Part shown: positions 18,281 through 26,945 of the stretch, in pieces
Position numbering within the stretch: position 1 is the first letter of the stretch
Layout: every line of letters starts with the position of its first letter
Assembly: GCA_927441425.1 (NCBI GenBank)
Contig: CAKMKG010000005.1
Coordinates: 221,920-285,919 of the forward strand
Length of the DNA stretch: 64,000 bases
Direction of reading: 5' to 3'
Source: an uncultured Bacillota bacterium
Lineage (GTDB): Bacteria > Bacillota > Clostridia > Peptostreptococcales > Anaerovoracaceae
Position numbers and translations under genes: made by a program
Notes under the pieces: generated by a model
What the model was told of the DNA's origin: nothing
Seen by the model: only the letters and a program-made list of their open reading frames with translations
Database searches by the model: none

Positions 18281-18318
18281 ATGAGCTATGACAACCCGAA
18301 CACAAAGGAGTGCACGGA

Positions 18319-19308
18319 TCAATCATCGATTCCTACCCTGTTTGAACGTATGCCTTGAAACACCCTGCCGAGGGTATGATAAATCATTTTTTCCGCTTCT
18401 TCGAATTGGTCCTTTCGGCGTACTACAAAGCCGTGACTGCTATCCAGAAATCTTCTGGCCGCAACCGGAACACCCGCCTCCAAAAGCCTGTATGCATATT
18501 TTTCCGCTTCTTCTCCCAGGAAATCATCACCGCACGTGAAAATCAAAGCCTCCGGTAATCCGGCCAGCATTTCGTCCGGTGCAAAGAGTGGCGACACCGT
18601 CGGATCAAGCCGGCATTCATCGTCAACATATACGCTGGTATATAATTGTGCAGCGCGGGAATGCACCGTCGGATCAAATTGATACGTACCCTCTGCATAG
18701 GCGCTGTGACAAAGTTTGGCATATTCGGGCGGTATTTTCTGAGGGTTTTTATAAGCATTGCGCTTTAATTGGGGCTGCGTATACAGATCGAGGCACGGAT
18801 AATCAAGGATTTGCAATGTAATATAAAAATCATGCCGCTCATGATTCAAAAGAGTTATTGCAGCGGCAAGATTCCCGCCGGCGCTGTGACCGCACAGCAC
18901 AGTATAGGCCGGATCAATCTGCAATAATTCCCAGTTTTCGTTTGCCCATCGAACAACGTCGTAGCACTGATGGAGTGCGTAAGGATATCTTTGCTCCGGT
19001 GCAGGCGTATAATCAATGTCTATGACCACACATTCTGCACGGCTGCAGATGTTTTTTGAAAATACAGTGTCCTGTTGCCTGTGACTTTTGATAAATCCAC
19101 CCCCATGGATATTGATAAAAAGGGGATGCAGGCTTTGTTCGGAGTCGGGATAATGGATGTAAACACGGGTTTCCCCATCACGGGTCGGGACCATCACATC
19201 ATCGGTTTTTCTTACATAGTACCTGTTCATCAGCTCTTCGCTGACGGTATTCCCAACGCCTATATCCCGTAAGAATTGTATCAGCTGCTCTTGTTCCTGT
19301 GAAATCAT
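18319..19308 (-). CDS. Alpha/beta-hydrolase fold esterase (HSL family)
   Basis: 329 residues. Oxyanion-hole motif NIHGGGF (about 70), nucleophile elbow GHSAGGNLAA (about 150) and a C-terminal SSHGFVVRR with the catalytic His; CGDDFLGEEAE probably supplies the Asp. This is the hormone-sensitive-lipase-like branch that cleaves short acyl esters. The start at 19308 is preceded by AAAGGAG; an in-frame ATG 24 bases further up lacks such a site. It has its own promoter region with block B, so it is probably co-regulated with the AEC operon and may release an acid from an ester substrate. Confidence 0.88.
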   Translation of the reverse strand: MISQEQEQLIQFLRDIGVGNTVSEELMNRYYVRKTDDVMVPTRDGETRVYIHYPDSEQSLHPLFINIHGGGFIKSHRQQDTVFSKNICSRAECVVIDIDYTPAPEQRYPYALHQCYDVVRWANENWELLQIDPAYTVLCGHSAGGNLAAAITLLNHERHDFYITLQILDYPCLDLYTQPQLKRNAYKNPQKIPPEYAKLCHSAYAEGTYQFDPTVHSRAAQLYTSVYVDDECRLDPTVSPLFAPDEMLAGLPEALIFTCGDDFLGEEAEKYAYRLLEAGVPVAARRFLDSSHGFVVRRKDQFEEAEKMIYHTLGRVFQGIRSNRVGIDD

Positions 19309-19369
19309 AGTGAACTCCTTTTTTCCTCTCATTACCGGTCAAACTTTCTCAATTTGTTGATTATGACTC

Positions 19370-19429
19370 AAATATAGTCTCTTGTTTTTGATAAGTAAAA
19401 TACCATATTCTTTATCGATGCCATAGATA
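19370..19429 (-). promoter_or_regulatory. 60-bp regulatory block, copy B (hydrolase)
   Basis: Same layout as copy A: AAATATAGTCTCTTG, then ATAAGTAAAATACCATAT with a degenerate right half-site, and CATAGATA at the end, all at the same spacing. It lies about 60 bases upstream of the hydrolase start. Confidence 0.65.
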
Positions 19430-19449
19430 ATTACATATGAAGAGAAATT

Positions 19450-19480
19450 AGTAATCCTGCCTTTTTACGGCAGGATTACT
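19450..19480 (-). terminator. Strong hairpin ending the dehydratase/beta-oxidation operon
   Basis: AGTAATCCTGCC, seven-base loop, GGCAGGATTACT: a perfect 12-bp stem directly after the thiolase stop. The following minus-strand sequence (AATTTCTC) has only a short T-run. Confidence 0.7.
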
Positions 19481-19486
19481 ATTGAA

Positions 19487-20671
19487 TCAGATCAGTTCGA
19501 AGATTCCCGCGGCACCCATTCCGCCGCCGATGCACATACTGACGATCCCTCGTTTCTGCCCTCTTCTTCTCAGTTCTTGCAGCAGTTTTATCGTAAGGAT
19601 TGTACCGGAGCAGCCTAAGGGATGACCTAAAGCAATCGCTCCGCCATTAACATTGACCTTGTCAATGTTCAGTCCAAGCTCAGTGATACAGGCGATCGAC
19701 TGTGAAGCAAAAGCCTCATTCAATTCTATGAGATCAATATCTTCCAGTGTTAATCCATTGCGCTGCAGCACCTTTGGGATGGCATAGAGCGGTCCGATCC
19801 CCATCAGTTCCGGTGGAACACCCACAACCGAATACCCGGTCAATCTTGCAATGGGCTGATATCCGAACTCTTTTGCTTTCTCCTCCGACATCACCACAAC
19901 AAAGGCAGCACCGTCACTGGTCTGGGACGAATTCCCCGGTGTAACCGTACCGTCTGCTTTGAAAACCGGCCGTAGCTTTGCCAATGCTTCCATGGAGCTG
20001 TCAGGTCGAATTCCTTCGTCACGATCAAAAATAATTTTATTGATTACCGTCCTGCCGTTCTTTGTTTTTTCAATTGCATCTGCATAGACTGGAACAATTT
20101 CCTCAACAAACTTTCCATTCACAGCAGCTTCATAGGCGCGCAAATGGCTTCTTACGGAAAACTCGTCCTGCATCTCACGGCTTATGTGATACTTTGCCGC
20201 TACATTTTCCGCCGTGATCCCCATCGAATCATAGGCATGGGGAGAATTATTCATCAAACCCGGATCAGGCCGCATCCTGTTTCCGCCCATAGGGATGGCA
20301 CTCATGGATTCAAGCCCCCCCGCTATGACAATATCGTTCTGCCCGCTTGTGATCGTGTTGGCAGCAGTTACGATGGACTGCAAGCCGGAAGAGCAAAATC
20401 GATTGATGGTTTGCCCCGGTGTGCTTTCTCCCAAGCCGGTCTTCAGTGCGATCATTCGTGCCACATTGAGCCCTTGCTCTGCCTCAGGCATTGCACATCC
20501 CAGGATCAAATCGTCGATCTGCGTATGAGGCAGATCCGGCAGCTGCGTCAACAGACCCTGCAAAACCTGACTTGCAAGTTCCTCCGGACGCGTATCCCTT
20601 AGTGTACCTTTCGGCGCCCTACCAATGCCGGATCGTCCCATAGCGACCAATACAGCTGTATTCTTCATCAT
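19487..20671 (-). CDS. Acetyl-CoA acyltransferase (thiolase, FadA-like)
   Basis: 394 residues, standard thiolase length. Nucleophilic Cys in NRFCSSGLQ (about residue 92), the GGLESMSAIPMGG loop, ELNEAFASQ and NVNGGAIALGHPLGCSG with the active-site His, and the C-terminal CIGGGMGAAGIFE with the second Cys. All catalytic residues are present. Probably cleaves a 3-oxoacyl-CoA made by the upstream FadN-like enzyme. GGAG ribosome binding site; twelve bases separate it from that gene. Last gene of the sigma-54-controlled operon. Confidence 0.93.
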   Translation of the reverse strand: MMKNTAVLVAMGRSGIGRAPKGTLRDTRPEELASQVLQGLLTQLPDLPHTQIDDLILGCAMPEAEQGLNVARMIALKTGLGESTPGQTINRFCSSGLQSIVTAANTITSGQNDIVIAGGLESMSAIPMGGNRMRPDPGLMNNSPHAYDSMGITAENVAAKYHISREMQDEFSVRSHLRAYEAAVNGKFVEEIVPVYADAIEKTKNGRTVINKIIFDRDEGIRPDSSMEALAKLRPVFKADGTVTPGNSSQTSDGAAFVVVMSEEKAKEFGYQPIARLTGYSVVGVPPELMGIGPLYAIPKVLQRNGLTLEDIDLIELNEAFASQSIACITELGLNIDKVNVNGGAIALGHPLGCSGTILTIKLLQELRRRGQKRGIVSMCIGGGMGAAGIFELI

Positions 20672-20683
20672 TGTTTCTCCTTC

Positions 20684-23002
20684 TCAGTTTCTGACCGGAC
20701 GGCGTGTTTGCACCATACCGCTGATTCTTTCATGGGTTTTGGCGTTCCGGATCAATTCCGCAAAGCCTTCCTTTTCGAGGCGAAGCAATTCCTGCTCTGA
20801 AATATGGCTTCCATTCGGTACATCCCCGCCAGTAAGTACTTTCGCGATCTTTTCGGTGATCTCCGCATCATACCGTGTAATAAATCCACCGTCCGCCATT
20901 CCCATTATGATCGCTCGCATCGTTGCCATCCCTGTATTTCCTGTGACTTGGGTCAGCTTCGGCAATACCTGACGGTAACCGTCCTTAACAAGGCGCAGCA
21001 CTTCCTCTTTCGCTCTTTCCGTAAGATCATCAATTTGAGCGATAATGATATCCGTCGGCTGCAAATAGCCGAGCTGCAAGGCCTCATAAGCATTTTTTGA
21101 AACCTGAGCAGTGGCTACCTGAAATAACAGTTTCTGGATGACCGGGGTGTAATCTTTGCAGTCCAGACCTTTCAGCAGCATTCCATAGCGCTGAACAAGC
21201 TCCTTTAATCCTCCTCCGGCCGGAATGAGCCCTACTCCGACTTCTACCAGTCCCATATAGGTATCGATGTGGGCAACAATCCGGGATGTCTGCAATGCAA
21301 ACTCACATCCTCCCCCCAGCACCATTCCGTGAACTGCAGCGATGATGGGCTTCTTTGCGTATTTGATTCTGAGACTTACCTGCTGAAATTCGTCAATTTT
21401 ATCCCCAACCGCATTCAGCTCTCCAGCCATAATACTGGTGATCATTTCTTTTAAATCGGCGCCAATCAGAAAATTCCCTCCGCTGTTCAGCAGCACCAAT
21501 CCTTTGTAGTGATTTCCGTTTTCAACCCGATCGATTGCCGCAACCAATTCCGTTCTGATGTTTGCTGTGATGCTGTCACCGGTTGACTTGAACTCGAAGC
21601 CTAAAACACCATCCCCCAGATCGATCAGCGTGCTATGATCGAATTTACTTAGTACGGGATATACGGAGTCAAAGGAATTGAGGTCCGGATCCTTCTCATA
21701 GAAGTTTTCTTTCCTGGCGAGCCTCTCTTCGATCCATTGGGGCAGCTTCTTTCCGTCGTCTTTCATTCTCAGCGCGGCTTTTTCGAAGCCGATCAAATCC
21801 CAAAGCTCAAAGGGGCCGACTTCCCAGTTATATCCCCACTTCATGGCGTTGTCGATCTCCTGATAGGTATCCGCCACTTCATTCTTTACCTGCGCCGAAT
21901 AGTAAATGATTTCCGATATATTCTCCCATAGGAATTTGCTTTCCGTCTCTTCCGCATAAAGCAGAGCACGCAGCCGATCCTTCAGCCTGGGTATCTTCTT
22001 CACGGCTTCGATAAATGGTACTCCGGCCTGATCCGGTTTTACGTATTCCTGGCATGCAAAATCCCAAACCAGCTTGATTTTTTTGTTATTTTCATCCTTT
22101 GCACGCTTATAAAACCCGCCGCCGGTTTTGTCCCCAAGCTGTCCGTTGCCGAACATCGCCCTTATTTCTTCCGGCACTTTGAAATATGCTTTCTCTTCCT
22201 CATCTTTCAGGGCGCCAAAAATATTATCATTCACATGGGTTAGAACATCCAGACCCACCATATCGGCTGTCTGGAAAGTTGCACTTCTCGCTCTTCCGAT
22301 CAGCTTTCCCGTTAATTGATCGGTTTTTTCGATGTCAAAGCCGTATGTCTTCATCTGCCTTAAGGTCAGAGGAATGAGCACCGCTCCGATCCGGTTTGCG
22401 ATAAAGTTGGGCGTATCGTGCGCTTTGACAACCCCTTTGCCAAGAATGTGATGTCCGAAATCCGTCATATACGCAACGACATCTGCATCGGTATTTGATG
22501 TGGGAATGATCTCCAGAAGCCGCATATATCTTGGCGGGTTAAAGAAATGGGTTCCCAGAAATCGCCTCTTCAAATCAGCAGGCATTTTTTCAGCAATGGC
22601 TGAAATGGGAATACCGGAGGTATTCGTTGAAAGTATGGCATCCGCTTTGACATGCGGAAGCAGCTTCTCGACCAGCTTCTGTTTGATTTCCAGATTCTCC
22701 GCAACCACCTCAACGATCCAGTCGCAATCTTCAACCAAAGCCAGATCATCCTCCAGATTTCCGGGGGTTATGTATGCGGCCATTTCAGGTCTGGCGACGG
22801 CGGGCAGTCGTTTGTCCGACAGGAGCCGTTCGATGGCAGCTGCTGCAAGAGCAGACCGTTTCTTTCCTTCTGCATCAGCAAGCTCCCCAGGAACGATGTC
22901 AAGCAACACTACGGGAATTCCCGCATTCGCCAGTATTGCCGCGATACCGGCACCCATGACGCCTGCTCCGATCACCGCTACTTTTTTAATATTATAATTC
23001 AA
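20684..23002 (-). CDS. 3-hydroxyacyl-CoA dehydrogenase / enoyl-CoA hydratase fusion (FadN/FadB-like)
   Basis: 772 residues, dehydrogenase first. Residues 1-30 carry the NAD motif VAVIGAGVMGAGIAAILA; ILSTNTSGIPIS and GTHFFNPPRYM are hydroxyacyl-CoA dehydrogenase signatures, with a second dehydrogenase C-domain around 300-400. An enoyl-CoA hydratase domain (about 480-680) has KKPIIAAVHGMVLGGGCEFAL and VGLIPAGGGLKEL. This order matches Bacillus FadN (YusL), not E. coli FadB. It should hydrate an enoyl-CoA and oxidise the product. Start is TTG with AAAGGAG nine bases before it. Co-encoded with a thiolase and a CoA-transferase, it completes a dehydratase-to-acetyl-CoA route. Confidence 0.93.
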   Translation of the reverse strand: MNYNIKKVAVIGAGVMGAGIAAILANAGIPVVLLDIVPGELADAEGKKRSALAAAAIERLLSDKRLPAVARPEMAAYITPGNLEDDLALVEDCDWIVEVVAENLEIKQKLVEKLLPHVKADAILSTNTSGIPISAIAEKMPADLKRRFLGTHFFNPPRYMRLLEIIPTSNTDADVVAYMTDFGHHILGKGVVKAHDTPNFIANRIGAVLIPLTLRQMKTYGFDIEKTDQLTGKLIGRARSATFQTADMVGLDVLTHVNDNIFGALKDEEEKAYFKVPEEIRAMFGNGQLGDKTGGGFYKRAKDENNKKIKLVWDFACQEYVKPDQAGVPFIEAVKKIPRLKDRLRALLYAEETESKFLWENISEIIYYSAQVKNEVADTYQEIDNAMKWGYNWEVGPFELWDLIGFEKAALRMKDDGKKLPQWIEERLARKENFYEKDPDLNSFDSVYPVLSKFDHSTLIDLGDGVLGFEFKSTGDSITANIRTELVAAIDRVENGNHYKGLVLLNSGGNFLIGADLKEMITSIMAGELNAVGDKIDEFQQVSLRIKYAKKPIIAAVHGMVLGGGCEFALQTSRIVAHIDTYMGLVEVGVGLIPAGGGLKELVQRYGMLLKGLDCKDYTPVIQKLLFQVATAQVSKNAYEALQLGYLQPTDIIIAQIDDLTERAKEEVLRLVKDGYRQVLPKLTQVTGNTGMATMRAIIMGMADGGFITRYDAEITEKIAKVLTGGDVPNGSHISEQELLRLEKEGFAELIRNAKTHERISGMVQTRRPVRN

Positions 23003-23023
23003 AGATCACACACTCCTTTCCAA

Positions 23024-24379
23024 CTATCGTTTGTTGCTTTTTCTCCAGATACCGACCTTCGCTGCCGCCTGCAGAATTTCTTCTCTGAAATCCGGATGGG
23101 CAATTGTAGACAGAGCCTCCACTTTTTCCCACATGGAAAGTCCCTTGATATTCACGGCACCATATTCGGTTACCACGTAATTTGTGGTATTGCAGGCTAC
23201 CGATATCTGGGTCCCTTCCGGCAAGCTGGTAACGATGTTTGAGCTGACATTGCCCTTACGGTCCTTCTTTGTTGACGGCATGCAAACGAAGCCTTTTCCG
23301 CCCGCAGAATGCATGGAAGCGTAGTGGTAATCCCATTGCCCGCCCGTTGCGGAAATTTGTTTATAGCCCACCGATTCCGAGGATACGTTGCCCATCATGT
23401 CCACCGCGATGCAGCTGCAAATGGAGTAAACCTTATCATTTTTCGCGATCACAAAAGGATTGTTCGTATAGGAAACGCTGCGGCATTCCACCTCGGGATT
23501 GTTGTCCAGAAATTCGTAAAGTTTTTTCGATCCCATGGCAAAGGTAAATACACTTTTTCCGACATCAATGTTTTTTCTTTTATTTGTGAGCTTTCCTGCT
23601 TGATGAAGCTCCATATACGCATCCACAAACATCTCCGAATGGCAGCCCAGATCCTTGAAATCACTGTCCACCAGCATACTTCCCACGCAGTTCGGCATTC
23701 CTCCGATGCCAAGCTGCAGACAGGCACCATCTGTCATCTCGGACATGATATGTTCCGCAATTTTCTTATCGATTTCCGTGGCGGGTATCTTAGGAATTGC
23801 AAGCAGATCCTCCGGTTCTCCTTCAATGACGCCGTCCACTTCAGAGATATGGATGCGATTATCCCCAAACACGTAAGGAATCTTTGCATTGACCTCTACA
23901 AAGATCTTCATGCTTCTGTCGAGGCCTCCTTTTTCTTTAATTAGATCCACGATATAGGAACTTTCCGGGCCGAGATTGAAATAGCCCTCCTCATTCATGG
24001 GTGTGACTGCAAGAAACAGAACATCCTGCTTCAGATTTCCGATTTTGTATTCCCTCCCGGACTCATGATAGAGAGATGGAATCGCGGCAATCGGGATACC
24101 CATCTTGCAAAGCCCGCGGGTCATGGCGCTGAACGATCCGTCTCTGATCGAAAAAACTTCTCCCTCGGGATCTGCTTTGATCACTTCCGGCATATAGGTC
24201 AGCGTGACAAAGTTGATCTTGACATCTTCCAGTTCCATCTTTCTGAAAGCCAATGCTTCATCAAGGAGCGGAGTTTTCAGAGCGAAATGGGAGTACATGA
24301 CATAATCTCCGCTTTTCACCGTTTTTGCCGCATCATCTGCTGTCATTAATTTATTTTGATACTCATTGATACCTTTCAT
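23024..24379 (-). CDS. Acetyl-CoA hydrolase/CoA-transferase family enzyme (4-hydroxybutyrate/butyrate CoA-transferase-like)
   Basis: 451 residues from the ATG at 24379, which follows GGAGG by ten bases; the frame is open further upstream but overlaps the preceding gene. LQLGIGGMPNCVGSML and GCHSEMFVDAYMEL match the family-I CoA-transferase active-site area, with the Glu of HSEMF as expected acyl-CoA thioester partner; ATGGQWDYHYASMHSAGGKG is a conserved substrate loop. It likely activates the hydroxy acid with CoA taken from acetyl-CoA or from the product, the normal first step before a 2-hydroxyacyl-CoA dehydratase. Confidence 0.9.
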   Translation of the reverse strand: MKGINEYQNKLMTADDAAKTVKSGDYVMYSHFALKTPLLDEALAFRKMELEDVKINFVTLTYMPEVIKADPEGEVFSIRDGSFSAMTRGLCKMGIPIAAIPSLYHESGREYKIGNLKQDVLFLAVTPMNEEGYFNLGPESSYIVDLIKEKGGLDRSMKIFVEVNAKIPYVFGDNRIHISEVDGVIEGEPEDLLAIPKIPATEIDKKIAEHIMSEMTDGACLQLGIGGMPNCVGSMLVDSDFKDLGCHSEMFVDAYMELHQAGKLTNKRKNIDVGKSVFTFAMGSKKLYEFLDNNPEVECRSVSYTNNPFVIAKNDKVYSICSCIAVDMMGNVSSESVGYKQISATGGQWDYHYASMHSAGGKGFVCMPSTKKDRKGNVSSNIVTSLPEGTQISVACNTTNYVVTEYGAVNIKGLSMWEKVEALSTIAHPDFREEILQAAAKVGIWRKSNKR

Positions 24380-24398
24380 CTTCTTAACTTCCTCCTTG

Positions 24399-25526
24399 TC
24401 AATTGCCGAGCAATTCATGAAATGCTTGGATACGTGTCCTGTACTGGCCTGCCGAATCAGACAGCTGATCGATTTCCAGATGTAAAAGCGGAATCTCCGC
24501 GTCCTCGCAAGCTTTTTTGATCGACGGGTAATCAAACTCTTCCGGATCGCAGAATTTCATCTGGCAGAAAACGACGCCATCCGCCTGTTTCGCTTTTGCC
24601 AGCGTCGCGATATGTTTCGCACGCTTTTTCTCGCTGTCCAGAATTACAGAACACGCTTCTCTGTTCTGCCATTGCCTTGCCAGCCGTTCCAGCGGATCGC
24701 TGCCCTCCGGTACCAAAGTACGGAATTGCCTGCTTTCCTGCGCAAGCTCATCACCGACGACCGCAAGTTGGAATTCATCAAATATTTCCAGCAATCCGTT
24801 GGGCTCTGCCATAATCCCCGCAAAGACGATCTTCTTTCCGGTCCAGTTATTCGTTTTCTCCTTCAGTAGCTCGGAAAGCTCCCGGACTAGTTTGGTATGC
24901 TCCAGTTTCTCCATGTAAAATCCCGATTTTATGACATAATGCCGATTTACTGCTGAGATCACACCGGGGTTATTTGCGATGATCTCAGAGAATTCCATTA
25001 ATGCTCTGCGATGATCATTGTATATTTCGATACTTTCGTTGATTGCCTGATCGGAAATAATCGTCCCGGCAATCGCTTCCAATTGCGCCTTGACCTTAGC
25101 AAATTCACTTTTGGCAAAGGTCACGCCGGCCTCCATCTTATTGTTTTGAGGATAGGTTAAAATAATAATTTTCTGATCGGGGCATGCATAGATCAGATTT
25201 TGGGAAATCGCCTTCAAGGTGTCGCAGGGAGTCGATACCAGTAATGCATCCAGATCCTTATAAACACCTCTTTCGGCATATTCCATCACCGACTGCATGA
25301 TGGAACAGGCAAAGGGCGGAAGATATTTTGTTGCCATCGAGATGTCGGCAGCTCCGCCCCAGCATCCGACGGGAAACATTCCCGCTGCATGCACCAATTC
25401 TTCAGGCGCGTAAATCGGCAATACACCGACCACTTTCTTACCTGCACGTTTCTTTTCACTGACGACTAAACCGATATTTTCAGTCACATCGATCATTTGT
25501 TTCAGCAATTCATCCACTCTGCTCAT
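24399..25526 (-). CDS. 2-hydroxyacyl-CoA dehydratase, HgdB/HadC-like subunit
   Basis: 375 residues. KKVVGVLPIYAPEELVHAAG near the N-terminus and STPCDTLKAISQN with a conserved Cys mark the benzoyl-CoA reductase/2-hydroxyglutaryl-CoA dehydratase D superfamily (smaller subunit). Cysteines in FACSIMQS, STPCDT and CQMKFCDPEEF are candidates for the 4Fe-4S ligands. Start overlaps the stop of the larger subunit (TGATG) and has AAGGAGGG. Dehydrates an (R)-2-hydroxyacyl-CoA through a ketyl radical after ATP-driven one-electron activation by the activase at 28565. Confidence 0.92.
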   Translation of the reverse strand: MSRVDELLKQMIDVTENIGLVVSEKKRAGKKVVGVLPIYAPEELVHAAGMFPVGCWGGAADISMATKYLPPFACSIMQSVMEYAERGVYKDLDALLVSTPCDTLKAISQNLIYACPDQKIIILTYPQNNKMEAGVTFAKSEFAKVKAQLEAIAGTIISDQAINESIEIYNDHRRALMEFSEIIANNPGVISAVNRHYVIKSGFYMEKLEHTKLVRELSELLKEKTNNWTGKKIVFAGIMAEPNGLLEIFDEFQLAVVGDELAQESRQFRTLVPEGSDPLERLARQWQNREACSVILDSEKKRAKHIATLAKAKQADGVVFCQMKFCDPEEFDYPSIKKACEDAEIPLLHLEIDQLSDSAGQYRTRIQAFHELLGN

Positions 25527-26776
25527 CAGACTGATCCCTCCTTATTTCCTTGCATGTTTTCCACCAATGCGTCCACTCTTGTCTCAAACTGTGCTTCCGA
25601 GAAATTCTTGGGATCGCTTTGATCACCGTCGAAGGATACGAAAGGAGTTTTTGTGATTTCGGATATCTGACGACGCATTTCCGGCTGCATGAAGTCCATC
25701 ACCTTACAGCTTCGGTTCATATGGTAGATAACGCCGTCGCACTGGCAGGAGCGCTGTATTGCGGCGCGGATATCCCTTTGATCCGCAAGATTTCTGTTAT
25801 TGCCGATTCCTGCATAAATACTGGCCAGCTCATCCATATTTCCGACCTCATAAACGATCTCCCATGCCTTCGGATAGGTAGAACCCGAAATGACCACACC
25901 GTTCTTCAGCATGTTTGTATAGTTATGCTTCAGGTACGGCCAGCAAGCGATCCCATCCCACATGACACGGTATTTTTGCTCACCGGGGAACTGGCTTTTC
26001 CCCTCCTGGATATTTTCCTCCATCTCAGCCGCGATCAGCTCGTAAAGCATCGCAGATTCTTTTTTGCCCCGAAGACATACCATCATGGCCATGTAGTTGA
26101 ACATATTGAAGCCATCCAACGGTGTCGGCGCCATGGAAGCGTAATTCATCGCTTTGCTCCAGGCTTTCGCGGTACGATTGGAAATCGCCATAACCTCGTT
26201 GAATTTTTCATAGTCGAATTTCTTGCCGCAGATACCCTCAAGAAATTGAATGAATTCTTCGAACTGTGCTTTCACATAATCGATTCGATCCTGAGGAACT
26301 GGATTGAATGTGGTTGTTTCTTCATTGATGCCGCAGCTTTCATGATTGAAAGGCACATCGATCAGGAAAAATGGCACTTTGTAGTGCTGCGCCAGAGATT
26401 CATACCATTTGATCAACACATTGCAGATATTGTTTGTGCAAACAACAAAATCGGGCTTGGGCAGCGGTGGCATTTCATTTGTTTTCATGCCTGCATATGC
26501 TAGATTGATACGAGCATAGGAACAGATATCACTGGAGTATCCCATTTTTTCCGCCTGGTCTATGTAGGGCAGAGCCCCCTTTCTCGCGGCGATGGCCGCC
26601 GAATGATTCTCCGGGTATGCCACTGCAATATTCATGACCTCCATGAATTCCTGAGGCACAATTGAGGATGCCCAGGCTACCTTGCGTCCGTTATATCTGG
26701 CTTTATTGAGATCCAGATAATAGTCAAGCTGCTGCTTTTGCAAAAGCAGCTTTGATGATATTTTTCTTTCTGACAT
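25526..26776 (-). CDS. 2-hydroxyacyl-CoA dehydratase, HgdA/HadB-like subunit
   Basis: 416 residues, the larger subunit. VAWASSIVPQEFMEVMNIAV near the N-terminus, VCTNNICNVLIKWYESLA with a conserved Cys, FNHESCGINEET, and the C-terminal QCDGVIYHMNRSCKVMDF with two cysteines fit the family. The substrate class (2-hydroxyglutarate, lactate, phenyllactate, hydroxyisocaproate) cannot be decided by eye. The FadN-FadA genes behind it suggest that the enoyl-CoA product is oxidised further to acetyl-CoA units instead of only being reduced. First gene of the operon; strong AAGGAG site; sigma-54 promoter 75 bases upstream. Confidence 0.92.
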   Translation of the reverse strand: MSERKISSKLLLQKQQLDYYLDLNKARYNGRKVAWASSIVPQEFMEVMNIAVAYPENHSAAIAARKGALPYIDQAEKMGYSSDICSYARINLAYAGMKTNEMPPLPKPDFVVCTNNICNVLIKWYESLAQHYKVPFFLIDVPFNHESCGINEETTTFNPVPQDRIDYVKAQFEEFIQFLEGICGKKFDYEKFNEVMAISNRTAKAWSKAMNYASMAPTPLDGFNMFNYMAMMVCLRGKKESAMLYELIAAEMEENIQEGKSQFPGEQKYRVMWDGIACWPYLKHNYTNMLKNGVVISGSTYPKAWEIVYEVGNMDELASIYAGIGNNRNLADQRDIRAAIQRSCQCDGVIYHMNRSCKVMDFMQPEMRRQISEITKTPFVSFDGDQSDPKNFSEAQFETRVDALVENMQGNKEGSV

Positions 26777-26850
26777 AATTTACGAATCGCTCCTTCCTAA
26801 TTAAAAAAATAGACATAACGACAATTTTCAGTCGCTATGCCATTTAGAAG

Positions 26851-26866
26851 AGCAATTTGCATGCCA
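26851..26866 (-). promoter_or_regulatory. Sigma-54 (-24/-12) promoter of the dehydratase operon
   Basis: Minus strand reads TGGCATGCAAATTGCT: TGGCA, six bases, TTGCT, matching the consensus TGGCAC-N5-TTGCW with one accepted C-to-T change. The invariant GG and GC are present with correct 10-base spacing. Start codon lies about 75 bases downstream. Confidence 0.85.
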
Positions 26867-26915
26867 ATCACTCAATGCTGATTTTCCAACGATCATATGC
26901 AGCGTCCCAACCCTT

Positions 26916-26935
26916 TTGAACCTTCTGAGACTCAA
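26916..26935 (-). promoter_or_regulatory. Activator-binding dyad (UAS) for the dehydratase operon
   Basis: TTGAACCTTCTGAGACTCAA: imperfect 20-bp dyad sharing its first ten bases with the perfect palindrome at 28404. Its centre is about 61 bases upstream of the -24 GG, the same distance as the second dyad at the activase promoter. Confidence 0.7.
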
Positions 26936-26945
26936 AGATCTCTAT

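Noticed and set aside
25550..26503. 317-codon plus-strand frame
   Set aside because: His/Arg-rich shadow of the dehydratase large subunit; no family signal.
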